The position numbers and the translations under genes are program-made. From contig SJOL01006415.1 in the NCBI GenBank assembly GCA_004794785.1, positions 2,713 to 66,712 of the forward strand: 64,000 bases of DNA, written 5' to 3'. This DNA comes from Opisthorchis felineus. Taxonomy: Eukaryota > Platyhelminthes > Trematoda > Opisthorchiida > Opisthorchiidae. Below the pieces are notes generated by a model that saw only the letters and a program-made list of their open reading frames with translations, did no database searches and had not been told where the DNA came from. Below, one piece after another: positions 33,643 through 46,263 of the stretch. The stretch's first letter is position 1. The number at the start of each line of letters is the position of its first letter.

Positions 33643-35234
33643 GTGCGTTCCATTGGTTTGCATGCCACAACATGATAGATTCACTCCTACGGGAAATGTA
33701 CACTGTCAGTTTCTCTTTGGTTACTATAACCAGTTTGACGGTAACTCCCGATTTAAGAAACGTACTGTGTGAGTTAGAACGGCACTACCAAGCCTCGGAG
33801 AGAATTCCAAGGTCCGACAGTTATCAGACAGTTGCCTTAGAATGAAGGCAAGGCATGCAAACCAGCAGGTGACAACAGCTTTTAAAACAAAGGAGGGAAC
33901 CAAATAACGACAAACAAACTAATGGTTCATATTCACTGGTGAACGTTTCCCATCAGTGGAATGTGTACAGCGAACGTGTAACCGTGGATCTGATCACTGT
34001 CTCGCTCCAGACCATGTGTAAAAGGTGGCACTGTAAAACTGAGATATGAGCGCAACCAAACGTCTGTACTATTAGCTGGCTTATTGCTGGTGATACTGCT
34101 TACTTATATTTGATGCGGTGAAATCACTGGACACGAAATGCCCTGGAACCGTTATGCAAGAATTTTTTCGTGCTTCCTCTCTAAGTGGTTGAAGTTCATC
34201 TTGTGAAAATATTGGTGTATCCCTAACAGACAGCTGCTTGTGTCTGTGAAACCGGTTCATCGATAAAAACGTGACGAAGAGATTAACCCCTAATCAACTT
34301 TCCTCTGCATGCACCTTTTGACCGTATCGAGTTTAGCCGGTGTGGCCCATGAGAAAGATTGCTATCGAAAGTCGTATGTGTCCACATCCAATTATTGAGC
34401 CAGTACGGAGGAGGAAGCAGAGTCCTTGTAGGTTAAAACTCAAGTAGTAGACTACAGTATGAGTTCCTGCAATAGCATCTGACTGACTGCATCAGGTCGT
34501 ACGGTTCCCTTCTTATAGAAGGACAAAATCGAGTATATATTTCAATGCACGTTTGTTGGCTTATCCTACGGACATTATTGTACTATGTCAGTTGCTTAGA
34601 CTGTGCTCGTTCGGCTCTATGTCATTGTCATAGCTTTCCGTTTTGGGTGAATTTATGTCTCTGTCCACAGTCGTCAATATCAGGCTTGTCGCCACAGCGA
34701 ATTGTGTGGGACCGCACAGTTGCTAAGCGGCTCGTTGATTCCATCTGTTTTAGTCGAAAAATAGTGTGTACTACCAACCGAACCAATCATCGTCATTACC
34801 ATTGACCAACATCAGGTGAGAACACTGACGCTTCACTGTCATAAGCGACAGACTATGTGACATGGGGTTTTTGTTAGTATGCTATTCATGACCGTAACTC
34901 GGCTAGAGTACCGCCAGGGCACCCAACCTAGACAAATGGATAATTAGGGTCCTCACCCAAATCCTTTGGCTCAAAATCTGAACCGCAAGGCAGTGATAGT
35001 TGGCGTGGGACTGTCAGAGCAGATAACTCCTTAGGGCGCAAGTCGCCTCACATGTTCCAACCGTCAGCCTGGAGGACCCGGAGTCTGTTAGTCAGATCTC
35101 TATTCATTGACCAACCTGTTATGAGATGCTCTGCGAGTGTCACAAGGACACTCCCCAGTATATCTCAATGGGTTATGGAGGTGCACAAATCGTCACACTG
35201 CGGTAAGGTGCACTCTCTTCGTGATGGAACTTAG
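33643..35234. other. SIAH intron 2, proximal part
   Basis: No gene or clear repeat. 34905-35040 loosely resembles the family B leader (GGCTCAAAATCTGAACCGC), suggesting a decayed fragment. Confidence 0.45.
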
Positions 35235-35425
35235 GTCGAGGTAGCTCAGTAGTTTAAGGCGCGAACTTACTGACCGATAGGTCCGTTGCTCAAACCCAGG
35301 CCCGGCATCTCAACTGCTCCTGTCTAGGCTTGGGCAACGTGGCAGTTCCTCAGCTCTCGTGCTTCCTCCGGGTGGCACGGTAGCTAGGCCCCGAAAGGGT
35401 ATTGCAACTGAAGGAATCAATCCGA
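35235..35425 (+). mobile_element. SINE-1, older copy
   Basis: GAGGTAGCTCAGTAGTTTAAGG head, B-box-like GCTCAAACCCAGG, body TGTCTAGGCTTGGGCAACG, 3' end TTGCAACTGAAGGAATC. More diverged than the copies in intron 1. No clear TSD. Confidence 0.8.
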
Positions 35426-36059
35426 TGCCTTTTTCTTCCTTCAGAAAAGTACATTACTTTGAATAAGCCCTAATCTACTGATATCTCGGGGTGGTTTGAC
35501 ACCAGTTGATAAGCATTCCAACGACTAGGTGCATTGTGCATTCGATCCCGCTCGGTATCAGTCTAACACCAACCTGAAGTGATCTTGACACGGAAGAGCA
35601 AATGAAGCACCATATTACCTGGGACAATCGCCACACCTTTTTACTCACAAAAAAGGAACTGTGTAAATTTGAAGAAATACGAAAGAAATTGCAGTCTGGA
35701 TTAGAATCCAGAATCACGAACTGCATCTGGCGCTGCTCTTTGGTCGGCTTATATTCAGAGGACAAGAGGAATGTACCTGAATGCATCGCCTTCGTGACCA
35801 TCCCACGTCTTCATGAAGTTTATTGTTTCCAGATTCCACGAAAACTGCCAGTTTCTCGATATTCACTCCTTAGTCTTCAGGTGGTCTCTACATCATGTTT
35901 GGACAGTTCTCGGCCTAGCCTGGTCAGACCACAGAATTCCCCGGGCATTTTGATATGTGGTTTCCGCAGTCTATGAGATTTGTCACGCGAGGGAAGGGGG
36001 CGTTTCATCTATAGTAGGCCTGTTGTATCTTAATTCATTTTCTACACAATGATCGTACC

Positions 36060-37700
36060 GTGTAAACTGGTGGCCACCTACAGCAAAGGAACCATGGGCC
36101 CAATTAGGCCACGTGGCTATCAGTCACCAAGAGAGAGCTACGATTCAACGCTGACGCTCCTTCTGGAGTACAACTTGGTTTCCATGACGCCTTTTGTGTG
36201 AGGGTCAATTCGCTTCCCTTCAGGCTGTTGCAAATTGCCAAAAGTATGTCGATCTCTGGAAGACTACCATATCTCAGCAGTGTCGAGCTGTGCTAGCTCA
36301 ACTGCTCTCTGCAGTGAACCAACACAGTACTGATAACGAGCACGTGGGTAAAGCACAGGAAAATTTAAAGGCACATACTGATACAAGCAAATGAACACGA
36401 TATCGTCGAGATTGCTAGCCGTGATTGATGCTAGGATATCTAGTAATACGGTGTACGCAGGTCCCTCAAATAGTCATGATTCTGAGAAAAGACTGAAAGC
36501 TCAGGTCGACAATGAAAGCTCGATAGATAGAAAACGCTTTACCACCGTAAACGGCCATGTCATATACCACCTAATTCGCTCGACCGGCCACTAGAAAACA
36601 ACTGTCAGTAAAACGGTAAGTGGAAAAGGTGGCTCGGAATTCATTTGTAAAATTGTCTGTCGGGAAGACCGGCCAATCACTTCTAAGAACAGTTTAGTTG
36701 GCCTCCTGCAGCACAGTCTCTAGAGACATTATATACAGACAACGGGAATGTAAACCGTATTTGCTGGTCAGAAGCGGCAAGGCACCAGAACTGGATGTTT
36801 GTGTCCAACTTTCGTCAAAGAGGTTGGAGAATCTTTCTATCCCCCCCCCTGACATGACTTGTTGGTGCTATACATCAACAGTGACCCCTATCTTCAAAAA
36901 GACTCAGTGCATGACAATCATCGTGGCTGTGGCGTCGAAGATGCTCTCCATCATCATCATCTTTCGGAGGTTGACTGAACATAGAATGAGGCAGGTTCGT
37001 GAAGACCGAACTGAGTTCTGCCCTGCAAGAGAACGCATCAATCACATATTCGCACTTCGACAGGTTATGGAACAGCGACACCGCTTCCAGAAACCAACTT
37101 TGGTGGCCTTTCTTGAGTTGAAGGCTGTCTTTGACTCCGTTGATCGTTGGGCACTAGGGCAATAAGCGTGGTGCCAACGTGTCCCCCATAAATTCTTGGC
37201 CCTCCTTAAAACGTTGTACGCCAACTCCCATGAATGTGTGAAGTACCGGTTACCTCTCACCCGAGTTCACTACATCCAGTGGTGTCAGGCAGGGCTACCT
37301 TCTTTATCCTTTTCTCCAACTTCGTCATCGATATGGTCATGGAACATTCAATCTCTGCCTGTGGGGTCGAAATGTTCCCAGGGCGTTCGCTAACAGATAA
37401 CGAACACCCAGACGACATAGCTTTTCCTGCATCTGACTCCGCGAAAATGCAGATGGTGTTCGATAGTCTAAATAACTCCACCCCACGGTCTGGCGGTGCT
37501 GTACACATGCAAAGTGCCGCTACAAGACTGGGTAGGATCAAAACCAAATCTGCTTTTGAATGAGCCGATCGAGGAAGTAGACAAGTTCGTCTACCTGAGT
37601 AAGTGTATCAGTCTCGGGGGTTCAACTAAAGGCAATATTTCCATCCGGATTGGGAAGGCCAGAATAGCTTTTGTCAAACTCCGTCATACGTGGCGCAGGT
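36060..37700 (+). pseudogene. Family B element, heavily decayed
   Basis: Scattered frames match B in order: linker (SAVNQHSTDNEHVGKAQ), TTVNGHVIYHLIRSTGH, EDRTEFCPARERINHIFALRQVMEQR (37000-37080), LVAFLELKAVFDSVDRWALG, FVIDMVMEHSISACGVEMFPGR and EVDKFVYLSKCISLGGS (37577-37625). The catalytic motif reads HPDD rather than YADD. Ends where a SINE begins. Confidence 0.7.
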
Positions 37701-37714
37701 GCGACACCGGCCTA

Positions 37715-37850
37715 TCTACCATCCTCTGCATCTCGACTGCTCCTGTCCAGACTTAGGCAACCTGGCAGTTTCTCATCCGTTGCGCTTTTTTCGCGTGGCA
37801 TAGCAGCCAGGCATCGAGAGGTTGTCACAGTTGAGCTTTTATTATGTTTT
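37715..37850 (+). mobile_element. SINE-1, 5'-truncated
   Basis: Body from CTCTGCATCTCGACTGCTCC through CTTAGGCAACCTGGCAG to CACAGTTGAGCTTTTATT. The tRNA-like head is missing. Abuts the family B fragment. Confidence 0.65.
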
Positions 37851-38908
37851 AAACAATGGCCAGACAGCAAAGCGTGAAAGCCATCACCAGAAATTTCATC
37901 TGCCCGTTGAAAAGTCCACTGCCACTCCTTGATTCACTCGTCAGTTGTATTAGCTACTGCTTCCAATACGTAGCTATCCGTCCATATTTTCCCTGATCAT
38001 CGACGAACGAGACGTGGCTATAACCGTTGTACAACATGTACACGGTTTACACTGATGATATCGATCCTAATTTGGCAGCGCATCTAATCTGGTTTTTGTG
38101 TTTAGTTAAACTCTCCCTTGCGACAGCAGGCGACACACCCCATCTAACCCAGGTGGGGTTCGTCAAGGGTCTAAACGCGCGCCAGTGCTCAACGGCGAGC
38201 ATATGATGAACATGTGAAGAACACCTTCCTAATCTAATGGTCTGAACAGAGCATACGCTCAACGAGGCACTATAAAGTCCACTGTCGCAGGTGATACTCA
38301 ACGGTGAACATCCTAAACGGATCAGGCGAAGCCGGCGTATGGGAGCCACTTCTGGTTAAGTCTGTCTACAGAAGGGCTCTGTTCAGTGGCATCCTGAGTT
38401 CCTGCTGCTGCCCTATAGATTGCATTCGATCATACGGAACTGGGGATGCATAATTAGTTAAGAATCCGAGAAGTGTTATTGGACACCATCGGACGGAATT
38501 TCCTTGAAATTCTTTGGTATTGGTTGGGGCTGGACGGCTCTCATTGTAGTCGAGAGATGCTTTGACTACAGTGAAAGCCGTCCGCTCTCGGTCATGCTAA
38601 TTGATTTCGCGGATTTCGTGAGATGCTACAAGCTGCTGCCCTATCCGTTAGTGCAACGACCTGATTTGACCATACCGTAGGGATTTATGTTCTTATCACT
38701 TCAATGATGACTCCACCCGCATCTCACCAGGGACATGATGTGTTATGCCTAAACTTGCACTCAGAAGCTCCTATAGGCCTATTGTGCAAGTCTCGGTTAT
38801 GCGTCCTCCCTGGTGTTGTTCGTGTTTGCAGCGATTAGTCTTTGATTGATTACATTTTACATTAGAACCCGCGTATCATATCCTTATCCCGCTTCCTTCC
38901 CTACGCAG
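37851..38908. other. Rest of SIAH intron 2
   Basis: No gene assigned. A 100-codon frame at 38047-38349 (-) is of unknown nature. Acceptor CTACGCAG ends at 38908. Confidence 0.45.
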
Positions 38909-39015
38909 CCCGTATGACTGTCCTTGTCCCGGTGCCTCATGCAAATGGTTGGGCGAACTGGAGCAAGTCATGCCGCATTTGATGCACCATCACAAAAGCA
39001 TCACAACGTTACAAG
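38909..39015 (+). CDS. siah1: SIAH E3 ubiquitin ligase, exon 3 (zinc finger 2)
   Basis: Reads [19 protein letters not shown] and then [14 protein letters not shown], the highly conserved second SIAH zinc finger (Cys in DCPCP and SCKW, His in HLMHHH) and the link to the substrate-binding domain. It starts with the last base of the Arg codon begun in exon 2 and ends before GTAACC at 39016. Confidence 0.93.
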
Positions 39016-40019
39016 GTAACCTCATTTTCATACAACCCCAGTCGATTTACGATAATGGTGATGATTTGCGTCGCTGTTTTCATCGCTCGTCCGTTTTATG
39101 CACACCCGCGCTTTTCATCATAGCTCTGTAAATGACAGGTCCTACAGGAAAGAATCAAACCACTAATGTACACGGGTGTTAAGTGCAAGGTCTCCAGTAC
39201 GTGGGAAATTATGGTACCGTTCGCTTGGATCGTTTCTCAATAATATATTCCTATTATTTTACCTCCAGATCTGCACTAACCGCCTCGGGACGCCTGTACA
39301 GATGCTTCCCGCAGCCACCAACTCGTGTTTGAAGTCATGGACGTCTGGGTCCTTGTATACTCGATGTGATATCAACCATGTCCTGTGAGTCAGCCGGTCA
39401 CCCGACCTCGCCAAAGCCAAGTCTTGATGGGGTTGCAGGCGTGAACTGCTGCTGATATATATCACCACCTGCCTACTCATGGCAGTTGGCAGTAGTATCG
39501 AGTATTCCCTTAATTGGATATACACACCCGAACTTTTCCAATCATTCTGTGTTGCTCATTCACACATTCCGTTAATTGGGAAGACTTCAACTTTACCCAA
39601 AGGTCTCAACAGACCGCAGCTCTTGTTGATGGAGGAATCACTTGACCTGTTCGAAGAAAGTAAAAGCCAGTAGCATTTCCTAACTAGGAGAGAATACTGA
39701 GACCTGTCTTGTGCTGAATCGTTTATCATTTGGAATCGACGACGGGGCTATATATTCATTGCGACTAGACGCACGAACTTGTTACAGGCATGGTACTTGG
39801 TAATAACAAGCCCATTTCATTCCGAGTCTGCCGGTTTGGGTGTCCTATCTTGTCAGACAGGAGATGCTAAACCGTTGTCGGGAATCTGGCACAGTATTAA
39901 GCTACCACGGACGGGGTTGGATAGAACCATTTCAGTGAGACAGGGCGCCAGTTCGTACCTCTTACCCCGCCAGTATCTGGCTTTTGGCAGGTCACAAAAG
40001 TTATTGAGCTGAGCTACTC
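39016..40019. other. SIAH intron 3, proximal part
   Basis: No repeat or gene recognised. Confidence 0.5.
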
Positions 40020-40497
40020 GCAATCCGGATCTAAACCCGACGGATAGCCAGCCACGTATTGCGAATGCCGAATCATAGTTTGCCAAAGAGTGCTGCTTTC
40101 CTTGCCCAATTCAGAGTGGCGCAGGCAGAGATTTGGCCAACCTATGACCTGGAAGGGTGTATGAAAGATATTACGAAATGTCTTGGTGCTGTCGGTGCGA
40201 CTCGCCCCCCAGAACGGGGTCCGCTTAAACTCCCTGTGCATGGTCGGCGGCGCTGCAAGATATAGATGCTGGTTGATGTCAGTGGCATTGTTGTCAGTTT
40301 CTGTCCAGTGTCTGAATAAGTGCTTTTAGGTGTAAGCACCTCAGAATGATTGTGGTAACCTAGCACTAAGTCCTATCCCCATCCGCTTTTATTCTTTTCA
40401 CAATAGGGCCTTCAAATAACTTACGGTTGTACGGCAGCGAAGCATCAGTATTGAACACTGATGCTGCGCTGTTAATGATGGTGATGATGATGGGCGT
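40020..40497 (+). mobile_element. Family A, 5'-truncated 3' end
   Basis: Begins inside the RT C-terminal tail (RMPNHSLPKSAAF and LGAVGATRPPERGP, frame 40059-40265) and ends with TGTACGGCAGCGAAG, a hairpin at 40443-40463 and (GAT)n to about 40494. It matches 51660-52110 throughout. Confidence 0.8.
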
Positions 40498-41735
40498 CAG
40501 TGTCGCCAATTATGACCTTGAATGTTTGTGACTGCATTGCTGGCTGCTCCGAAGAGGCGTTAGTACGGATGTCATCCAAATATCAAACAATAAGAGTAAT
40601 TTATAAACATTTTGATTCACAGCTCCATGGTTACATAATCGGAGACTTTTTCGATGTAGCGGTATCGTGAGGTGGTCATATATTTTTGTTGCTACCGTTT
40701 CGGTATTTAGGGTTTTTTAAGGGTTTCCCATGTTCTTTCTCGATTGGTCTCGGCTGGATAGCTTTGGGAAACTTTTCAGTCAGCTGAATTTCATGAGCTC
40801 CTCTTCACTCGTTGTTGGACTCAGGCTGTTGGACGAACTTGAAGCTCTCGTGTGAAGGTCTAGGTCGTATGATGGCGGCCGGCGGCTAAGTGCCCTGGAT
40901 TATTGCCCATTGTGGTCTTCAGTAGATTTTTCGGGTAGCAACGACTAAATTGGATTCGGTGCTCAGATTCTTGACAATAGATCTGGAGCTTGCTTTCGAG
41001 GTATTTCTCTTCGGTGGGATTATGGATGCAGTTGTTCACACAATCATCCCAGACCCATGGCAGGGAAAATCCTAACCATGTCGAATTAGAGAGCACAGTG
41101 CTTAAACTGGTCTGTCAGTCGATCGGTAATCAAGGCAAGGTGTATCAGAACTGAACGCTTCTCAGGGCACTGTCTTCATGCGTACTACAGACAATCGGTG
41201 GATGCTTCATAAATCTATCACTTACGAAATTTAACAATCACGTTTTAACGGTTCACTTGGGATCATTTCGCAAAAACTAATTAAATGCGAACTGTTCATT
41301 CAGCGTCTGTTACTGCACTCCCCGGGACTGTTGCACCCATTTGCTAAGTTGAGCAACGAGGTTAAGGTCTACATTGATGATGGTGATGATCAAAATTATC
41401 CATAGCAAGCATTAATAACGTACTTTGGTTGTTGAGCGGGCGTTCTCCCTTGTGAGGAATGATCTTCGAGAGGAATCACTGTACGTATCACTAAAGACAT
41501 CTACCGAAAACGGTCACTTCAGATGCAGAGGAATACCGTTGTGGGAAGCTTTTATCACATTTGATAACACTAGCTGTATTTTTATAGCCTTTATGATTCG
41601 CCTATCCGTTAGGCATCCGCGTGACTGTTCCGTCAAAGGCCGCTGAAAGCCGGCGTCTTTCACCTTGCACATTGGGATTTGTGCTGGTTTTTCCTAAGCT
41701 TGTTTGGTGGCTTGTTCGCCGAATTTAATGGTTTA
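40498..41735. other. SIAH intron 3, middle part
   Basis: Nothing recognised. A short GATGATGGTGATGAT string occurs at about 41375-41390. Confidence 0.45.
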
Positions 41736-41739
41736 ACCT

Positions 41740-42250
41740 GGAAAGCTGGTCCCGTGGCTAGAGATTGCAAACAAAGTGTACAATGTCCAGATAAACAAAA
41801 TGACAGGGTAACTTCCACATGAACTTCTTAACTTTAGTCTTGAGGCTTGAGAGGATATGAAAGATTGGAATATGGTGGAGGTTGTGAGTCCCAGAGAGTA
41901 GTCGTTTGAACGAAGAAGGAAGAAGCGAAGAGATCGCCCGGGCAGCGAGGTACAACAACTTGGCAGCAGCGACTGCAAGAACGGATTTCGCTGGGACGAA
42001 TGAGGGTTACGCAAAAATAGGTCAGGACCAACTGATAATCATCGTCCAGGATGAACTTAACACCAATAATTTCTGAACTGATAATACAATTCGAACACTC
42101 AACACGTGGGACTGTAGTCACAGTTGACTTTCTTGCTGGAATTTGGACGAAAGTGAAACCAAGTTTTATGATGCTGACAAGGGCTCCAGTTTCAAGTTGA
42201 GACGTGCGGTTCGGGTAGTTGTATATAGCTGCTGGTTCTAATGGGCCCAC
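41740..42250 (-). pseudogene. Possible C-terminal fragment of another LINE reverse transcriptase
   Basis: The minus frame 41834-42250 ends with RPSEIRSCSRCCQVVVPRC and SSFFVQTTTLWDSQPP, recalling the 'SFFPRTVRLWNSLP' ending of jockey/RTE reverse transcriptases. Only this ending is suggestive; no catalytic motif is present. Confidence 0.35.
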
Positions 42251-42309
42251 TAAGGAAGTTGCTGGAAATTGCCTGCAAGTTATCCAGATGTGTTAGGTGG
42301 GCGGAATGT

Positions 42310-43265
42310 CCAACCAAACGATGAATCAGTCAGTTTACTAGCCATAAACCACGTACCAAGGGTTCCAGCTGCTACAATTCCGGTCACCGGAAAATGGGAA
42401 AGCGGGAGAGAGGTAGCAAAATATTGGATGCTAGTTCGTATTGAATCAGTAGTTATTTGGAGGAATGGGAAACTGGCAGCTACGTATTGAGGGCGATAGT
42501 TTAGATGGACGAGCGCCACTGACTGCTTGATTGAGCCAGCTTTGCCAGTGTCATTAGCCATTGGTGATTAGAGTCCTGGGGTCTCCGTCCTGAGAGGCCG
42601 CAGTTGTCAACCCGACTGAGCTTATCATTTAGTGCTTTCATATCTTGTTGCCAGGTCATAAGCTGTCCGCATCTCGGTTGTTTCCACTCAACACAGGACT
42701 ACGAAGAAAGAACCCTGCGGGGTAGACGGTCCTCTGGTATAAGAAGTACATTACCTAACCAGCGTAACCTGTGTGACATGAGTAACTCATCTATCGTGGA
42801 CGAGTTCTTTTTTCCTAAAACGATCTGGTATACCTCAGCAGTGCTAATCCGATGTTGCCACCAGACCTTCCAATGCTTCGGAGACGCCGGCATTCAAGCG
42901 CCCAGAGTTTTCCCATAACCTCTGCACCTAGAGGCCACGTTTCTGATCCATAAAGTGGTATGGATCGCACCGCCGGAGTGTATACTCTGCCCTTGTCAGA
43001 CAAACACATCACACCGGCGCCATAGGTGTCGGAGGTGGGCAAAAGCTCTCCCGACCTTCTCGACTCTAGAAGTAATCTCGTCTGTAACCAGTCCACTGGA
43101 GCTTATACAACTGCCCAAATAAACAAGTTCATCTCCCACTTCGATGGCCTTGTTTGCAAACATGAGGTTTGGGTTTGATCCCACTCATTCTTGGAGCAGC
43201 ACTTTGCAGTTTGCAGGTGTGAAGCACATCCCTAACTGTGCGGTTGAATTATTTAGATTGACTTG
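42310..43265 (-). mobile_element. Family B, 5'-truncated copy
   Basis: The minus strand begins near the FTPAKCK-like region (about 43230) and continues through EVGDELVYLGSCISSSGLVTDEI and GSETWPLGAE to a 3' end with GTAGCAGCTGGAACCC and TTATGGCTAGTAAACTG, matching the B terminus at 31510-31580. Frameshifted. Confidence 0.75.
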
Positions 43266-44368
43266 CACCTTTGAACCGAACGATACCCACTGAAGGTTTG
43301 AGCAGACTGCCACTTATTAGAGTCAAGCCGTGTAAAAATCAGCTGGTAGCAAAACTCAAGTTCGCTTTGTGCCACAGCTGTGCATCAGTGTCTTCCTGCT
43401 GTCTTTTGTAACGATGATCCTTCCGAAAGACCACCCACATGAACTGGAGGGAACTCATCGTTGAAAATAGTTCAAGAGACCAACTAAAAGAAGTACTGAT
43501 GAAGCTGATCTCGAAAGCCATTTTAACCAATCGAGAATGAATGCTGCCCCCTATCAGTTGGAAAGACTAAAGGCTGACTAAAATGTAGGTTGTTCATTTT
43601 TGACCGCTGGTGCCTTGTAAATGTATCGAATTAGTAATGATGAGGTGGGATAAATAGCTTTTGGAAACAAATCCACTGCGCATTCAATTGGTGAGTTAAG
43701 CCGGTCGCATCGACACTACTGAATAAGCCAGGTGACCGATTGCCTCACCGTGCCCTGTGTACTAAGGTAGGTTCAGACTGGAAAGTACCACAAGATGACC
43801 AGGAGACGGAGCATGAAAACGTAACAAGGGACCTTAGCTACTTTGATGCATGTCATCTGGGAAGTTGGGGTATCGAAGGCCCCCCCACGTCAATGTTTGG
43901 TGGTGCTCGCTGACATTCTGATATCATGCAACCAGTGACGGCGTTGTATGTATCCTCTTCTTCACTAAACGGCTACACCCCCTCCATTCTACACTATCAA
44001 GTACCATAAGGTGCGGTAGCCCAACCCACCATACATACGTACACGGTTCATGGTTTTCAAACTGAACTGAACCGTCTTCCCCGAATATTTCGAGCAATGA
44101 CCTGCCGAGTTAGCAATGGGTTGATGAATAATTCAAAATATGGTAATGCCTCGTTTTCGACGGAACAGCCATAATGTTCTGCACATAGTTCGCACTAACT
44201 GCTTGCATCGATTCGACTCAACACAGCGTTCAGGTGAGCTACTCTTATTGTCTAGCTGTGTAGTGTACACCCGCAGTTGTGCGCTTTCTCCATCCTTAAC
44301 TACGTATGACCTACATGTTCTTCTTGGCATCGTTGCACTAAGTACACTTTCTTGCTTGTTTATCGCAG
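43266..44368. other. Distal SIAH intron 3
   Basis: No gene or repeat recognised. Pyrimidine-rich acceptor TTGCTTGTTTATCGCAG ends at 44368. Confidence 0.5.
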
Positions 44369-44558
44369 GTGAGGATATTGTATTTTTGGCCACTGATATC
44401 AACCTCCCCGGTGCCGTGGATTGGGTCATGATGCAGTCGTGTTTCGGGCACAGTTTTATGCTTGTGCTGGAAAAACAAGAGCGTGTGCCGGATCAAATAT
44501 TTTTTGCCCTGGTCCAGCTGATTGGCACACGGAAACAGGCCGAACAATTTGTGTACAG
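44369..44558 (+). CDS. siah1: SIAH E3 ubiquitin ligase, exon 4 (substrate-binding domain)
   Basis: Reads [38 protein letters not shown] and [14 protein letters not shown], nearly identical in pattern to the first half of the SIAH substrate-binding domain (a TRAF-like beta sandwich that recognises degron peptides). GT-AG ends and phase (1 in, 2 out) match the flanking exons. A tiny retroelement 3' end lies about 30 bp past the donor. Confidence 0.94.
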
Positions 44559-44586
44559 GTAGGTTGCACACTACTCTTTACTTTCT

Positions 44587-44650
44587 TTACGGCAATGGAG
44601 CATCAGTGTCAACACTGATGTTGCTATCTTTGATGATGATGATGATTTTT
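44587..44650 (+). mobile_element. Minimal family A 3' end (solo hairpin plus GAT tail)
   Basis: TTACGGCAATGGAG, hairpin CATCAGTGTCAACACTGATG at 44601-44620 (identical to 19197-19216), then (GAT)n at 44630-44645. Only about 60 bp of the element is present. Confidence 0.8.
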
Positions 44651-45886
44651 ACTTATCGCGTAGATGTTAATCAGTTGGCCGTCACTTCATGCACGCTGTT
44701 TGTGCTCCAGACACTGTTTCTAAGTGACTACCTCATCGAGGGCGTTGGCCTCTAGACTAGTTCACTAAGCCACTCGGTTTGGTGCGCTTCACACCTGTTT
44801 CCTCCTAGCTCTTTATGTTTTTTTCGGGTGACCTGAGATTGTTTACCGCCATCTTGCCTTCTGAATGATCGTATCTTTAGGTGGGTTGTCTACCCATTGT
44901 CTTTTTTGATGGTCCCACACTCCTCAGAGTGACAACCACGTTGACCTCGTTAGGTCTAGTAGTGACAGCTGCCCATTTCTGTGGATATCATCTTGGTTGT
45001 AGCCAAAACTAGTGGGATTTGATTTTCAAAACTGTTATACTGCCGCTTACTACCACGGCGACTCTTCCGTAAAAAGAGCATTCACGGGAATTCTCTCTAA
45101 ATATAACTTGATCTTGTTGACCATAAATAGATGCAAAACATTCACGAAAGTTGTATGCCTTATCATTCAGTCATTTGTCAACCTAATCGATCGTGTTGTG
45201 ATGATTTTACATAAAGTTATTCCACCGAAACAAACTAAACGTGAACGTTCGCACGTAACACATGCTAGTGATGGTCGCTGTGATGGTAAAGCTCCGGTTG
45301 GTTTTATCCGTTTCATCGCTATTGTTATTTTTGGATAACAGTCATCCTATGCAAGCTCACCTGGTGGTTTTTACACGAATTTTGGATACTTCAGAGGCTT
45401 TGTCGCGCCTATTACCACAACTTCGCACTGGGAGAGTACTGCCACTTGGTATTCCGTCTTTTGTCCGACGCTAGCGTGTTCTGGGTGAACAAGACAAATT
45501 GACATCAAATCAAGGTTCTGATGTGATTATACCGTTTTTTTCCTAGAACGGTGGTTTTTATCCGTAGCGCAGCTCACTCCTGAGTGGAACTCACTGTCGA
45601 TCGATACTGCGTTGATGCCTCGTTTACTCAGTGCACTTTGCGGAGTCAGACCCAACATGAACCCTGGATCTGTCTAACTGATCTAATCAGTTAGACAATT
45701 ACGTTGTTACGGCCTACTCGAACAATATTCGTCACGTTTGAGCAGCTTGGTTGACCAAACGCTTTTTAAGGAGAATCCAACAGTAGGAAAAATCCCGACC
45801 TCGGGACTTGGTTCTTTCTGCGGAATCACTGTTTTTCTGTTTCATTGTCGTATGCACCTCATGTCTGATTCTCGTCTCTTGTTTAG
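44651..45886. other. SIAH intron 4
   Basis: No other repeat or gene recognised. Acceptor CTTGTTTAG ends at 45886. A 108-codon frame at 45012-45338 has no motif. Confidence 0.5.
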
Positions 45887-46076
45887 ATTGGAACTGAATG
45901 GCCATCGTCGGCGCCTAACTTGGGAAGCCTGTCCACGAAGCATTCATGATGGTGTACAGTCCGCTATTAGCAGCTCAGATTGCCTAGTTTTCGATCTGAA
46001 CACTGCTCAGCTGTTTGCCGACAACGGAAATCTCGGCATCAATGTGACCATCTCCCAAGTCCCCTCACGCATCTGA
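45887..46076 (+). CDS. siah1: SIAH E3 ubiquitin ligase, exon 5 (C-terminus)
   Basis: Completes the Arg codon and reads LELNGHRRRLTWEACPRSI, then SDCLVFDLNTAQLFADNGN and LGINVTISQVPSRI, followed by stop at 46074-46076. This is the conserved second half of the substrate-binding domain. The last residues (after INVTIS) differ from other SIAH proteins, as is usual. The longer frame starting at 45738 includes intron sequence. Confidence 0.94.
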
Positions 46077-46257
46077 CTCGACGCGGATCACTTCCTGTTG
46101 TTGCAAAGATGAATCCGGCTGCCACCCGCTCAGGGTCGTGAGGAGCTCTCTAGCCGCTGTGATGTGCCAAAACGCCTTAATTTTTCTTCACTCTGTTGGT
46201 TTCACTCCTTCTCTCTTCTTCTAGGCCGGTCGTAATGGTCATTTGCCTTGCGACCGG

Positions 46258-46263
46258 AATAAA
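46258..46263 (+). terminator. Poly(A) signal for SIAH
   Basis: AATAAA 182 bp after the SIAH stop codon, the first canonical signal downstream. Confidence 0.55.

Larger units (their letters stand above)
15535..46076 (+). other. siah1: SIAH gene locus (five coding exons)
   Basis: Splicing the five exons gives 1092 nt: 363 codons plus stop, with every junction in phase (1, 2, 1, 2) and GT-AG ends. The product has an Asn/Thr/Ser-rich N-terminus, a C3HC4 RING, the two SIAH zinc fingers and the substrate-binding domain. SIAH proteins are E3 ubiquitin ligases that act with E2 enzymes and mark substrates for proteasomal degradation. Introns are 17503, 5266, 5353 and 1328 bp, large mainly because of retroelements. 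Symbol by family resemblance only. Confidence 0.9.

Noticed and set aside
33530..33772. Frame of 80 codons taken as a separate gene
   Set aside because: Its first 38 codons are SIAH exon 2; the rest is read-through past the GTGCGT donor.
35602..35976. 124-codon + frame
   Set aside because: No recognisable motif and no compatible splice partners; overlapped by a minus frame.
38047..38349. 100-codon minus frame with a repeat-like feel
   Set aside because: Possibly part of an unrecognised mobile element, but no motif or second copy was found in the window.
44140..44562. 140-codon frame as an independent protein
   Set aside because: Only 44369-44558 is conserved (SIAH exon 4); upstream residues are intron.
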